Below, in pieces: positions 1-12,930 of a stretch of 64,000 bases of DNA (its first letter is position 1; each line of letters starts with the position of its first letter). Made by a program: the position numbers and the translations under genes. The notes under the pieces are model-generated. The model was not told where the DNA came from, did no database searches, and was given only the letters and a program-made list of their open reading frames with translations. This DNA comes from Magnolia sinica (lineage: Eukaryota; Streptophyta; Magnoliopsida; Magnoliales; Magnoliaceae): NCBI RefSeq assembly GCF_029962835.1, contig NC_080575.1, positions 44,568,437-44,632,436 on the forward strand, given 5' to 3'.

Positions 1-1005
1 TGTAATAGACCCCAGTGATTTTTCTAGATAGCAACCGTATTGATATGTGGACTTATTGAGCAGGAATTGCATATCCATTTATTTATTCATTCACTACCCA
101 CTCGGGCTGGGGGTACGTAACTATTTATTACGTGTACCATTGCATGGCCAGGATTTTGGTTGGGCGCGCGACTAACCTGAGATCAGGAGTTACCACATTG
201 TGTCTAACTATCTAAATTTAGGTATGGGACTGGTTTGGATTGAAGTCCCTTGTGATGGACCCCATAGCCTGTGATACTTCGTACTATCATCCCGACTTCA
301 CATTCCAGCATGGTCATTTCATTTGCAACGCATATCACATTGCATCCGCAGTACTTAGCATTTTGGGTTACTATGTTTTTGCACTTATATGGCCTAGATG
401 AGGTTGATAGCATTTGTGGCTCGTCAGGATTTACATATTGCATTGCTTCCTCAGCATCTGTTATTGTCTTATTATGTTTTATATCGCATAACCTTGGTAC
501 GACTGATAGCACTCATGGACTTACTAGTATATTTCCGCTTACTCTAATATCGTATGATTCATGATCTTATCAGTATTTCTGCTTATTCTGATGGTGTATG
601 ATTTATGGGCTTTATGGTATACTTAACACTTGCCTTACACACACTTTCACCACCCTCTAAGCTTTCTATAAGCTTATGCACGATAAATGCGTGCAGGTGG
701 CGTTAGGTTGTAGCAGCGTTGAGCTTGGAGCGCGCAGCTGTCTTTTGGAGCTTTGATATATGTATTTCCCTTTCAGCATTGTATTCAATTAATTGTATTA
801 GTGGATATGTATGATGATGTTGTTTTGTGTCTTGGTTATGCTTGTGGTTATGCTCCATTACAAAAAAAATTCATACTGAAAATCCTCCTTGTAGGATTCG
901 CGTATGGGCACTTGGATCCAAGAATGGGGTATTACGGAGGCGGTCAGCACTAGATTTGGCGATCGGGAATTTTGTGAGCCCATTTTTCGAGTTTGGGGCG
1001 TGACA
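1..1005 (+). mobile_element. Family C LTR, copy C1 (terminal part, cut by window edge)
   Basis: This is the last kilobase of a family C LTR-like element. It matches about 42000-43048 of copy C7 along its length, for example in the stretch around 'atatgtggactta', the 'gcaggtggcgttagg' block near 690 and the closing 'tttggggcgtgaca'. It ends exactly at ..GGGGCGTGACA (1005). Orientation is defined here as TGTAAGACC to GTGACA. The rest lies left of the window. No coding potential is seen; short ORFs here are chance. Confidence 0.85.
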
Positions 1006-1224
1006 TTCATGCACATCAAAGTGGGCCGCATGACATGGACAGCTCGGATCAAACACGTACATCACGTGGGGGCCACATGAATGGATGGTGTGAGTATATC
1101 ACATATATATCACAGTGGGTCCTTTGTCTTGATGGACGGTGGGAGCTTGGATTACATCTAAAATCATTTCAATAGTGGTAGGTGCAACATGTGTATCACT
1201 TTACACTATCCTAGGGGTACATGG

Positions 1225-2531
1225 CTCACTAATGTGATCAGCACTGTCCAAACATTGTCCATGTACATCAACACTGTCCAAACATTATCCAGCACCGTCT
1301 AGCACATCTGGACAGTGTGGATATAGACATATACATCAACGGTGGGTCCACGATGGACGGATGGTTTGGATCTAACACATACATCGTGATGTGCCCACAA
1401 AACTACCGACGTCAGGGCACAGCTATATAGCTAGTGTGCGGTACCTCGGCCAATCCATCTAGTAGGCGGGTCCCACATGGGGCCCACTACATGCATACAT
1501 ATATGTACATATATATATATATATAACTAATATAATATTTATTATTGAAGAAAGAAGTCCAGCGTCCAGGTCTGGACGCTGGATGGAGTGTTTAAAACAC
1601 ATACCCCATGTGGGTCCCACAGATCTGGACAGTCTGACTGTCCAGACTTTGGACGGTATGGATACAGCATATACATCATGGGTGGGCAGAGATTTAAATC
1701 TGCCTAGCCAGGGGATTGGATGGACGGCGTTGATGAAGGAATACATCAGGACCCCATGATTCTGTCCAGATGGACGGACGACTTGGATATACCATCATGG
1801 AGGGGCCCAAAAGAGTGGACAGCATGAATAAAACACATATATTATGGTGTGACCCCACTGTCCGGTAACTTGGATGGTGGAGATAAAACACATATATCAT
1901 ACGTGGGGCCACATCACGTGTGAGACTGGACGGGCTAGATCACCACCGTCCGGCCAATTCGTTCCACATCAGGGGGTCCATGTGGGCCACCACAATACCT
2001 GTCAGAGCCTTATGTTAAAAATAATATAATATATTATATTATAAATATTATTTTATAATATATTAAAAATGCATACACGAGGCTCTAGCATCCAGCGTCT
2101 GGTTTGAACGGACGGCCTGGATGTTGGAATGCACACATTAATGTGGGCCCATCTCCACACGTGTAGCACGTGTAGGGTGGCCCCCATACACCTGCCAAGT
2201 GTATGAACGGCATGTATAAATCACATATGTTATGGTGCGCCCCACACCTGCACCGTCCAGATGGACGGTGTGGCGTATAGAATAAATACATCAAGGTGGC
2301 CCTGCACGCTGCAGGTGGGCCTAGTTCCATCTAAACTAATCTAGCACTGTCCAAATAGCCTGGATGGTGTGGATTGAAATAAATACATCATGGTGTGGCC
2401 CTTCCAGCAATGGGCGGTTTTGGAGAAACACATGCCTCATGATTAGCCCCTAGTTGTTAACGTCAATAGCAGGATGGGCTGCTGGATGGCTTAGATATAC
2501 AACACATCATATGATGGGCCACACGCATTAA

Positions 2532-2583
<52 letters not shown>

Positions 2584-2660
2584 ACGGTGGAGATGGGAGG
2601 GACCCCGCCACTATGGGTCCCTCTTTGATACAAGGGATACATCAAGATGGGTCCCACCAC
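1225..2660. repeat. Degenerate tandem arrays in C2 (R1 then R4 units)
   Basis: About 1230-1310 holds short 'gtccaaacattgtcc' units (R1). It is followed to about 2660 by units of roughly 60-80 bp of the form 'catacatcatggtgggccccac...gtccagatggacggtgtgg' (R4). The units are strongly diverged but keep the order: GTGGGCCCAC core, then a CCGTCCA/TGGACGG pair. Confidence 0.75.
2534..2580. repeat. (GA)n microsatellite
   Basis: An uninterrupted GA/AG dinucleotide run of about 47 bp inside C2. A corresponding shorter, interrupted GA-rich stretch occurs in C6 near 22210-22250, so the run expanded within the element. Confidence 0.97.
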
Positions 2661-3339
2661 GAGTAGGCCCTATCACTCAAGATCACACAAATCGAAACAA
2701 AAAAGGCACCCACCTTTGATCTCCTCTTCCTTCTTCTGCCAACACAATCTAGAGCTCGAAGGGTATGATTTCAACGGTCGAGATGTTCTTTGGATGTGGA
2801 GATGGGAGGTAGGAAGTGGGCCACACAAAGCTCTCTCATGGAGCTCCCATGGACTTTGGGTTGCTTGCTTGAAAATGGGGAAATGAGAGAGAGAGATGAG
2901 AGAGAGAGGTGTGAGTGATGTAAGAGGGTGATGAGTGAAAAGGTGAGTGATAAGTGATGTGTACTTTGACATGTGAGGGATGGGTTGCTTTGATTTTGGG
3001 GTTGCTTGGGGATGGGGTTTTGTACTTGACATGAGAGGTGATTGATGGGATTGATTGATGGAATTGATTTGACATGTTATAGAGATTCTCTTTGGATTGC
3101 AAATACGCGGTATTTTCTTGAACTGATCACAGGCCCACATCTCCTGGCCCGGGTATCGCCTCGGCGCGTAATACGCGGCATCGGAACCGCAACGATGGCG
3201 TGGTCGCCAGGGTACAAGTCTACGGGACATGACTTAGGATTGTGCGCAAATGTCGGTAACAGATCGCGGGTCACCGGAATTCGACCGGGAGGGCCGCGGA
3301 AACTTACGGAATGGTACGGTCTAGGATACGGGTTTTACA

Positions 3340-5126
3340 CGTTCTCCCTCTTCTCGATCGTCTGCTAAAGATCCTGCAGCAGCAATGGACCCTGCCTGAC
3401 TCAGCCTAAACTCACCCCGGTCTGAGTTGGTCAGTGCATCAATGCACTCTCTCCCTCTCCGTACTTCTTCTTTCTTTCATTTTCTTCCTTTATTTTCCTC
3501 CTTTCCCCTGCACCGATCAACGGCTACTGGACCAGACTGCACCCGACGGACTTGACAGAGAGTGGGCGCACCCTCTTCCTTTGTTTTTCCTTTTCCTTTC
3601 TTGCTCTTTCCTTTTCTTCTCCTCCTTCCTCTTCATTTCTCTTTTCTTTCTCCCTCTATTTCTTCTTCTTTCCCTACTTTCCTTTTCTTTTCTTTGCTGC
3701 TGCTGGGAGCATCCAGCAATGCTCAGACCCGACCCAAACCGATCGCTCCCCTGTTCACCCTCTCTCCCTCTGTTTTTCTCCAATGCGGCAGGCGTTACGA
3801 GTTTGGCCGCATAAATAGGGGGAAGGGATGCTATCCCTCCCCTTTCATAGGGATTCCGATGCCCTAAGGGCCATTGGATGCGAATGGACAGTTGAGATTT
3901 AATCCCAGCGTCTGGTTTCCAAAAGCTACTAAGGAGGACTAGTTTCGGCTACCTGTTTTCTACCCTGGTATTGAGGAAGTGACGCCCTCAATTGGACGGT
4001 TGAGATTTCCGTTGAATGGACGCCTGAGATCAGAGGAATCTTCCTCACTCAGATCGTGCTAGTTGGCAAAACAGAAGGCGCAACAGTTTCCATTTTGGGA
4101 AGTTTTATATTTTTGAGACCTATTTGTGACGAGGTTCATGTGTCCATATGTGCAAGACAACCTGCAATGACGGTTGGGTTTTGGTCAGGTCTGAGGGATG
4201 CACACGATGGACGGTTCAGATCATCCATGACGATGATCATGGTGGGCCGTAGAACGTCCTAAATGGACGTTGTCTGTTTACTAACAGAACGAAAGAGAGA
4301 GCATCTCTCTCCCCTTTTTGGACAAACACAGGTCAGACCCGAGTTGACCGGGCTGCCCTAGCCAGTGCACGACGAATGCACCACTCCAATTGCACCTGCA
4401 ACATTTGTGTGGGGTCCACCGTGATATTTGTGGGACATCCACTTCGTCCATTCGGTTTAGGGGTCCCTATCAAGGCATCTGACCAAGAATTGAGTAGATC
4501 CAAAGCTTGGGTGGGGCCCATGACTTGATTCGGGTCATATTTTGGGATTTGCCTCGATCCAATGGCCATACTACATCCAAACTTATCATCAACGGTTAGA
4601 AAAAGTCCTAATGGATCATGTGTGCGTTTAAGACCTTCATGATATATTAGTAACCAAGTAATAGTCTTAATACTAATTTTTTTTTATTACTTTGTTATAA
4701 ATTTCTATTTCTATTATTATTGTCCTTATTATTATTATTATTATTTTTACTCCTCATGTGCATGTTTTCTTTTATCATGCTGTGGGTCTCGCTCTGTAGG
4801 TTATTAGGGCCATTTGTCTTGGAGTTTTATATTATTACTATTATTATTATTAGTTTTAAATTAAAGTTGTAGGGCCCACGATGATGATCTTGACAAATCC
4901 CATCCGTTGATTCATCTCCAAGAGCTCACTTAGCACCTTTAGCTAGTGATCAGTTAGGTTTTACTAGACCACAACAAGGAATTTCCTCATACATACTGAT
5001 CTTTGTTGATCCAATGGTTGGATTTAGACTAGAATGAACGTGGATGTCCACTTAAGCTTGGCTTGAATTTATACTAAATTTGGTTATACGGTAACACCTG
5101 AGTAGGCAAAAGTACGAGGTGTTACA
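3340..5126 (-). mobile_element. Family E LTR, copy E3 (partial)
   Basis: This is part of a minus-oriented family E LTR. Its right end, 'ggtaacacctgag...acgaggtgttaca', is the reverse complement of the LTR start seen at 9483 and of the ends at 53248 and 58775. Inside are a pyrimidine-rich stretch (about 3430-3720), which is also present in the other E copies, and an AT-rich tract near 4660-4860. The left side is truncated where C2 ends. It is non-coding; proline/phenylalanine/serine-rich ORFs at 3434-3867 come from the pyrimidine tract. Confidence 0.75.
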
Positions 5127-5489
5127 ACAACCCGTCCCCTCTCTCATTTCTCTCTTCATTCCCAAGCAACCCAAGAGGAGTGGACGTCCTAGCTCTTCCA
5201 AGAGAACCTAGGTGTGGCCCACTTCTTACCCCCTCATCTCTCATCCTAGCCCTTTAATCTTCATCATCCTTCATCAAAATCGAAGCCGAGAAGCTTAGCA
5301 TTCCAAGGGGCCTAGAAGATTAGTAATCGGTGGGTGATCTTAGGATTTCCACCATTGATCTTGATGATTTGAGGGCCCACATGTGGTGAGACCCATTTGA
5401 TGCATGTATTGAGGGGCCCATAGTGGTGGGGTCCCTTCACCTCGCCGTCCCTCTCTCTCTCTCTCCCCCCCTTTTTCTTTTTCGTGATG

Positions 5490-6360
5490 ATGATGATGTG
5501 TATGGCCCACCTAATGTTGCATGTATGGGACATCCACTGTCCAGATTTTTTTCGGGGCCACCTTACTGCCCATTTTCGAGCCCATCTAGATGAGGGTAAA
5601 ACACAAATATCGGCCGATTCCGGGGCCGTGTGGACCACCCTAATGGACCCCATGTGATGTGTGTATTCTATATCCATGCCGGCCACACGTGTGGACCCAC
5701 CTTGCTGGCATCCAACGGCTGTCCAACAGGCCTGGACGAAGAGAAATCATAAATATCAGCTTTATCCTAGTGGGCCCCACACGTTTGGACCCACCTTAAT
5801 GAATGTATTTTGTATATGGGTCGTCCATCTACTGGACGGCTAGCAGCTATAGCTGTTGTAATGACGTCAGCAAGTTTTGTGACTTAATCATGAGGCATGT
5901 GTTATACCTACACCGTCCGTCCATTTTCCTGGACGTGTGGGGCCCACCCCACATGTGCAGCACGTGTGGAGGTGGGGCCCACCTAGATATATGTATTTGG
6001 TATCCACACCGTTCGTCCCTGGATGGTGCTGTGGGATGCACCATGATGTATTTGTTTCACCCACGCCGTCCGTCCGTTTGTTGGACAGATGGGGCCCTTG
6101 TTGATGTATGTATTGTATATTAGCACTGTCCATCTAGATGGGCTGTGTGGGGCCAATCGTGATGTATGGGTCTTATCAACACCGTCCAACCCTCTGGATG
6201 GTGGGACCCACCTCTGATGTACGTGGTTTGTAGCTACGCTGTCCATCTAATTTCTGGACAGGTGGGGCCCACCTTGTGATGTGTTGTATATTCACACCAT
6301 TCATTCACGTGGGCCCCACGTGATATATGTGTTTGATCCTAGCTGTCCATCTGGTGGGGC
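5490..6360. repeat. R4 tandem array in C3
   Basis: Roughly ten degenerate units of about 60-80 bp. Each carries a GTGGGGCCCACC-like core followed by 'tgatgtatgtatt', 'tatccacaccgtcc' and 'atctggacgg'. It is the same array type as 39300-40510 and, inverted, 21230-22330. Confidence 0.8.
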
Positions 6361-6369
6361 CCATTTGGA

Positions 6370-6670
6370 ATGTGCAGGGCTCACCCTAACGTGATGTATT
6401 TGCGGCCAATTTGATGAGGCCCAATGTGATGTATTTATGACCCATTGATGAGGCCCAATGTGATATATTTATAGCCTATTGATGAGGCCCAATGTGATGT
6501 ATTTGCGACCCATTTGATGAGACCCAATGTGATATTTTTTTGGCCCATATAATGAGGCCGGATGTGATGTATATGAAGCCCATATGGTGAAGCCGGATGT
6601 GATGTATATGTGGCCCTTGAGTGAGACTCATTGTGATGTATATTAGGCCCTTGTGTGAGGCCATGGGCCC
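6370..6670. repeat. R3 tandem array in C3
   Basis: Short units of about 25-35 bp with the pattern 'gaggcccaatgtgatgtattt' repeated across 300 bp. They keep the GGCCCA (TGGGCC) core in nearly every unit. Confidence 0.85.
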
Positions 6671-7446
6671 ACTATATGTTTGGCTCTATGTGGGCCACTC
6701 CTTGAGAGCAATGTTGGTTAAATGTCCACATTGATGGGTAAATATCCACATTGTGACCTTCCCTTAAGCCTTTGTTAGACCCATTCTCATCATTCTCTAA
6801 GTGGGTTAACCCAAATCATTAGGCCCCATTGATGGTTGCACGGTCTATCTATTCGTATTGGGATAACCCAAGATGTTGGGCCCTCATTAGTTGTTAGTAG
6901 GATTATTTCTCTTATCTTTGAGTCTATCTAGGACTTATTTAGGTCCCCCTAGGGCATCTAATAGGCTATATGATAGTATGAAGAAGGAACCCTTTAGATC
7001 CTTAGGAATATAGGTAGGCCACCTAGGCCCAACCTTGATATGAGGAGAGTTCATCATCACCGTTGACGGATGGATCCATGCTGTCAGGTTTGGTATATCT
7101 ATTGTTGAGGACTGACCCTCATGATATGGATCTGCTATCTATCTATGGACCTTGCCTTGTGTATAGATCGATTATCGATGTCGACTATGAGCACGTGCAA
7201 TTATAACATCATGATATAAGCCATTGTGATGGTATGAGGCCCATTGTAATTGTATTAGGCTCATTCTCATTTTCCCTTAGAGGGCTAACCTAAATTGATG
7301 GGCCCCTATTATTATTAGTAGGATCCATCTCGCCTTATTGGACTATCCCAATTCTTTGGGTCCCCATTGATGCTAGTAGAAGTACCCAAACCTAGAAGCC
7401 CACTTTTAGGCCCATGAGTAGACCATCTAGACCCATCCTTATTATG

Positions 7447-9482
7447 TGTCACGCCCCAAACCTAGAGATCAGATTCACAGGAATCTCGATTGCCAATCCG
7501 GTGCCGACAGCCTCCGTAGTACCCCATTCTCGGCTCTTAGCGTCCATATCCCAGATTCTGATCCTGGGATCCTATAAGGAGGATTTTTTTTTTGTACATT
7601 TATCTCGTAATAAACATAACCACAAGTATACCCAAATCATAAAGGCAACATCATCATCACATATCCACTAATATAATCATTTGAATACAATGCTGAAAGG
7701 GAAATACATATATCAAAAATCAAGCTCCAGAAGACCGCTGCACACTCCAAGCTCGATAATGCTGCAACCTAACATCTCCTGCACATCTCTATCATGCATA
7801 AGTTTATAGAAAGCTTAGAGGGTGGTGTAAGTGTGTGCACAAGATAAGTGCCAAGTATTCAATACAATGCCATCATCATACAGTACCAGAAACACCGGTA
7901 ATCCATAAATCATACAATATCAGAATAAACAGATATACGGACAAGATCATGAATTATCAGAGTAAGCAAAATTACTGACAAGAGCAGGAATTATCAGAGT
8001 AAAAAAAATACTGACAAGATCATAAATCATATGATAACAGAGTAAGCGAAAATACGGACAAGTCTATGAGTCGATTAATATCAGAATACGCAATATAGGA
8101 CAGTTATGCAAATGAGGAGTCATAAAGAGCCAAATATCAGATGTCGAGGATGTGATGCAATATGCAATTCCTGATGAGTTCACGAATAACGTCAGCCATA
8201 CCTAGACCACACAAATGCAGAAACACGGTAATCCAAAATGTTATATGCCACGGATGTAATGCAATATGCGGTGCGAATGGAATGATCATGCTGGAGTGTG
8301 AAGTTGGGATAATAGTACGTAATATCGCAGGCTACGGGGTCTATCATAAAGGACTTCTATCCAAACTAGTCCCATACCTAAATTTAGATAGTCAGACCCA
8401 ATGTGGTAGACTCCTGATCTCAGGTTAGTCGCGCGCCTAACCGAAATCCTGGCCATTCAAAGGTACACAACAATTAGTTGCGCACCACCAGCCCGAGTGG
8501 ATAGTGAATGAAATGAATGTATGAGTATGCAACTCCTACTCAATAAGTCCACATATCAGTACGGTTCCTCTCTGGGATCATCACCGGGGTTTAGTACACT
8601 CCAAATGACATTGTCGCTCTCCCAGCCGCACAGTCTAAGTGAGCGTAAGAAACCTCACTATTTGCTTGGCCAATAGTCTGCCAATACCTATCCGGCATAT
8701 TGATAGCGGACCCATTCACGAGCTGGTCAAACTTAGCCTAGCAATGCCCCCTACGCTTGGGCGGGTAAGGCCACACCCCCTCCCAACCGACCATGACACA
8801 GTGGGAGACGCGACTTCCTGGTATTCGGTACTCGAGCACTCATGTATCCACTCGGTCTCAACGTTGGGCATCCTTTAGTACCAAGAGGGTTTAGAGATTT
8901 TCACCCAGGGACATCTATGGCGTCCGTATGCTAGAACCAACATTTTCGGTGTCCCATCTGGCCATCCACGATATGCGTGTGGAGGCTACGACCCTGATGT
9001 CGTTAGGGCACACAATGCAAGATGCATGAGTCATACAATCCAATCATGCATAAATCCTGCACATATCGTGCACTCATGTGAGATAACCTCCGCCTATCAG
9101 GGAGTCTCATAACAACCTGCCTAATGGCATATGCAATGGTCAACCACATCTCATAACAAACATGCAAATGATGCATATGTGCATGATCATGATGTTATGC
9201 AGTCACATACTCATATTCAGTATCAATATCCAGCATCGACAATCAATCACAACAATGTGGACATTTAACCAATATTGTCCCCCAAGGAATGGTCCTCATA
9301 GATCCTAACATATAGTGGACCCATGACCTCACACAAGAGCCACATATACAACACCACGGGCCTCACTCAAGAGCTTAATACACATCACGATGGGCCTTTC
9401 ACATGGGCCTAACATACATCACAATGGGCTTTAAACACGGGTTGAATACACATTACAATGGGCCTCAAATACGGGCTGCATG
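7447..9482 (-). mobile_element. Family C LTR, copy C4, first segment
   Basis: Starts with TGTCACGCCCCAAACC, the inverted terminal end of family C, and runs collinearly with C5 and C6 (inverted). Shared landmarks include the 'gcctccgtagtaccccattc' block, 'aagcttagagggtggtg', 'acctgagatcagg' in inverted form, 'cagcccgagtggatagtgaatg' and the first R3 units near 9300. It is interrupted at 9482 by the E1 solo LTR and continues at 13529. It is non-coding. Confidence 0.85.
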
Positions 9483-11159
9483 TATAACACCCCATACTTT
9501 TCAGTACTTGGGTGTTACCAAAAAGACCAAATAATTCATTTTAAATGGGATATAATTGTATGTATATATTATGATACAAAATAATTTTACAATTATTTGT
9601 AATAATATATATGTTACTTAAATCATTTGTAATAATATATATGTTACTTAAATTATTCAAATTAGGTATACTATTTATTTCACATTATTTAAACTATATA
9701 TAAAATAAATTGTATGTCAACACATTGTCATAAAATTTACGTATATTGACTAATATTTACATTTTTAAATTTAAACTATGTATTATTGTATTCTATCATA
9801 TATATATAATATACATCACTTAGAATAATTAATGTTTATATATATGTAAAAGAAAAATACATACACACACACACACACATATATAGTTATAGGTAATTAT
9901 AACAAAAATTAAATTTAATATACTATTCAAATAGTAAGATGTGATGGAGTCCTTAGACACACAAATGATCCCTTTGGGCGTTTTGACTGTTGATGGTCGA
10001 GATGGAACTAATTTGATCGCTGATTGACGCAATCGACAATAAAGGACCTAAATTCTATTAGTATGGCCCACCTAAGTCTTGGATCAGCCTCATTCTTTGG
10101 GCCGGGCCCTAATTTAACACGTCAAGGCAAATGAACAGGATGGATTGCTATTGGGCCAACTCTGTGGGCCCCACTTTCGATGTGCGTGCTCGGCCCATGT
10201 GTGCACTTGCCGTGCACTGGTCCAAGAGACCCAGTCAAATCGGGTCTGACCGATATTCCAAAAATAGGAGAGATTTCTCCCTCCCTTCTCCCGCGCCAGG
10301 CACGTGTTTGAATGAACGCAGGACCGTCCATTTGCAACCGTTGTGGCCCACCATCTTAGACCCCACACTCAATCCAAACCGTCCATGTTGTAGAGGACCC
10401 AAACTCGTGCAACCCTACCTAGTTTCATGTGATTCCTCACACACGTGCGAGCACAAATGTCGACGAAAACAGACTGATTGTGTTTCTTTCCCTTCCAAAA
10501 ATGGAAGGTCTCCACGCTGGCAATCCGCGTGAGATTTCCTCCTCCAATCCCAACTGTCCAGTGCAAGCAATCTTAACCATTCGTTTCTATTCACACGGAT
10601 TTGGGTTTTCGGTGGAAAACCGGTGCCCAAAAACCAAACCGCGACTGATTTTATGCGCCAACTGTTTCTTCTCTGCCACAGAATGAATCCGGGCTGTCTG
10701 ATTTCGATCTAACGGATCTGGGAGAGTCTAGGGCAAACTCCAAAGGAGGAAGCATCGGGCAGCAGTTCGTTTTATCTTATTGCTCATGACCCTCCAATGA
10801 AAACTCGGCCGGCCCTTTAAAAACTCAAACCCACCAGCCAAACAGTGTTGAAGCTTCGAAACCAATGCTCAGGAAGCATGTTGGGATCCAATAAAACATA
10901 TCCTATGAAGCAGAATGAAGGAAGGAGCATCGGATGTCGATCTGCCATTAATGGTCAACTCATCTTCTCCACCAAGTGATGCTAACTCAGTCCGAGTCTG
11001 AGACGAGTCCAAACCCTGTTGGGTCATCAGCAAAAGGGACGGAAGGAGAAGAGAAGAAGGGAGAAGATGGGATGAGTGGGTGATGAATCGGACCAACACA
11101 TTGGCCGCATTGTGTTGCTGCCCGAGCTGCAGATCACTGGTTCGTCGGGTTGCGAGTGC

Positions 11160-11374
11160 GAGATGCTGCGGAGAAAGAAGAAAGGCAAAGGGAGTGAGGA
11201 AATGAAAGAAAGAAGAAGAACAAGAAAGGAAGGAGAGGAAGAGAAAACATGAGGAAGAAAGAAACCGAGTTGGCTCAGTTGAACTTCACCAAGTCGGGCT
11301 GTGTTGCTGCCCCATCAGCGTCCAGCTGAACTCCATCTGAGGTTAGGCATTGCTAGGCATTTTCAGCAATAGGA

Positions 11375-11438
<64 letters not shown>

Positions 11439-11640
11439 CCGGACTCGAGCTGGAGCTGCACTGCTCGCTGTAGCATGCAACTCGAGCCAGTTTCGGACTG
11501 AGTGGGGTCCGATCCAGGCCAGCAATGGGTCTGGGTTGGACCTAGTTTGAGAACTGTTGGGATTTCAATAGAAAGGAGAAAGAGGAGAAGGAAAGAAGAG
11601 GGAGGAAAAGAAAGTAGAGGAGAGGACCGAGTCAACTCGG
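11160..11640. repeat. Purine-rich tract with (AG)n microsatellite in E1
   Basis: The plus strand is strongly purine-rich, and the complement is the pyrimidine-rich tract of E2, E3 and E4. It contains an (AG)n run at 11379-11434. ORFs on either strand here are repetitive (Arg-Glu or Ser-Leu) and not credible genes. Confidence 0.9.
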
Positions 11641-12439
11641 TTCGAACCGAGTCATCAAGGTGAGTCAACCTTTCCTCCCCATTTTAGCCTTATTTCGATG
11701 CATTGTTATCATTGTTACCATTGTTTTTATTAAGATTATTAAAATCAGCCATGGTTAGCCATTAGTCGATCATTATGCTAGGACTAGTTGTTATAAACAA
11801 ATCCCAATTATTAAATGGTAATATTTTATTTATCATCCAAGATATTTATTTTGGGTAGTGGATTGTACTAATCATAATGCCTATCATTGCCATGATTAGC
11901 TAATATTAATTCTATCAGTAATATTAATAATTATGTTATGGTTATAAATTAACATGATAATTGATTTTACATAAATTAGCATTCAAATCCCACGATATAA
12001 GTTTAGGACCAAACTCTGGGATGGAACCCTAAACCTAGGCAATCCAAACCCTAAGTTAAGACCCTAACCCTAAATAGTGTGTAAGCTTGGGTCTAATGGT
12101 ACAACTTTGCAATTGATGGTAGGAATTGATTCCAAGGAAGTACGCATTTGTTAGCGATGGTGTAGGCGGTTCAAACATAAGGTGAGGACTCACCCTTTGA
12201 GCTTCCCACTTGATTTCATTAATCTAGATTTAGATGATGGCATGGTTCCCTTGACTGAGTTTCTTACTTTACTATAGAATATGCTAACTTGTGGTATAGT
12301 TAATTCATGTGTTGGATGATAAATGTTTTTTTTTGAAATTACAATATGCATGAATGGTTCAATGATAACATGCTATCTTTTATTGTATATGTATTAATTT
12401 ATTTATATGCTACCACTTATGCTTGAATGATGAAATGAA

Positions 12440-12930
12440 TGGAACTTACCTTGGACTTATGATCTTGCGGTCCACATTTGCCCTTTGTGGCTTGGATGTG
12501 TCATTGGTGCCCTTTGTGGCTTACTGGTTACATTTACACATCCGTTGTTTCCTAGCCATCTTACGGAGTTCAGTCGTACCATGATTTCCGGGTGGAGTTG
12601 AAGTTTGCTTCCCGATTTTCAAGCCATCTTGCGGAGTTCATGTACGACATGATTTCTGGGTGGTCTAGGGTTTGTATGTTATTTGTCTCTTCATCTGCGG
12701 TGTCAGTCGTATCATGATTTCTAGGTGAAGTTGAAGTTCGCTTCTCGATTTTCTAGCCATCTTGCGGAGTTCACGTTCGACCTGATTCCTGGATGAAGTG
12801 GGGGTTTAAAGGGTGCTTTTCTATTCGCCTTGCGAATTCCACTTGTACCATGATTTTCGGGTGAAGCCGAAGTTCGCTTCTCAATTTTCTAGCCATCTTG
12901 TGGAGTTCACGTACAATGTGATTTCAGGTG
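12440..12930 (+). repeat. Tandem repeat of about 65-70 bp in E1
   Basis: Degenerate units built as 'ccatcttgcggagttcac', then 'gtaccatgatttccgggtg', then 'aagttgaagttcgcttc' and 'cgattttctag'. Near the start 'ccctttgtggctt' is repeated twice. The same array appears inverted in E2 at 49520-50220. Confidence 0.85.

Larger units (their letters stand above)
1006..3339 (-). mobile_element. Family C LTR, copy C2 (inverted partial copy)
   Basis: This is an inverted fragment of family C. It aligns with about 20750-23014 of copy C6, in the same order: 'gtccaaacattgtcc' repeats, the GTGGGCCCCAC-rich array, a GA-rich stretch, the 'tatcgcctcggcgcg' block and the terminal 'ggatacgggttttaca' ending at 3339. 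The other half of the LTR is missing. It abuts the end of C1 head-on, which could mean that C1 inserted into an older inverted copy. It is non-coding; the 185-codon minus-strand ORF at 2673-3230 is a low-complexity by-product. Confidence 0.8.
5127..7446 (+). mobile_element. Family C LTR, copy C3 (internal part)
   Basis: This is a forward family C fragment aligning with about 38940-41400 of C7: 'ctctctcatttctc', the 'cattccaagg' block, an R4 array, an R3 array, then the 'ccacattgatgggtaa' and 'cataacatcatgata' segments. It lacks the first roughly 420 bp, where E3 abuts it, and the terminal third, where the inverted copy C4 begins. About 7200-7446 is only loosely alignable. No gene is seen. Confidence 0.8.

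Noticed and set aside
2030..2070. AT-rich palindrome-like run ('aatataatatattatattata') as a possible hairpin or MITE
   Set aside because: Simple AT-rich low complexity; similar TATA runs occur at the same array position in C6 (about 21640-21710). No terminal repeats or target duplication.
2673..3230. 185-codon minus-strand ORF rich in His, Ser, Pro and Thr
   Set aside because: It lies inside family C LTR (C2). The Ser/His/Pro-rich composition comes from the GA/TGAG low-complexity zone, and the corresponding region in C6 and C5 does not keep the frame.
3434..3867. Three overlapping ORFs of 88-126 codons rich in Phe, Leu and Ser
   Set aside because: They are produced by the pyrimidine-rich tract of the E LTR. 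The same tract in E1, E2 and E4 is not conserved in frame.
10114..10686. Overlapping ORFs of 65-133 codons on both strands
   Set aside because: They are inside the E1 solo LTR, have no recognisable domain, and all overlap each other. The equivalent E2 region (about 52100-52600) gives different frames.
12000..12075. Telomere-like CCCTAAA motifs ('ccctaaacc', 'ccctaaccctaaa')
   Set aside because: Only a few scattered, non-tandem copies lie inside an E LTR. They are too few to be an interstitial telomere.
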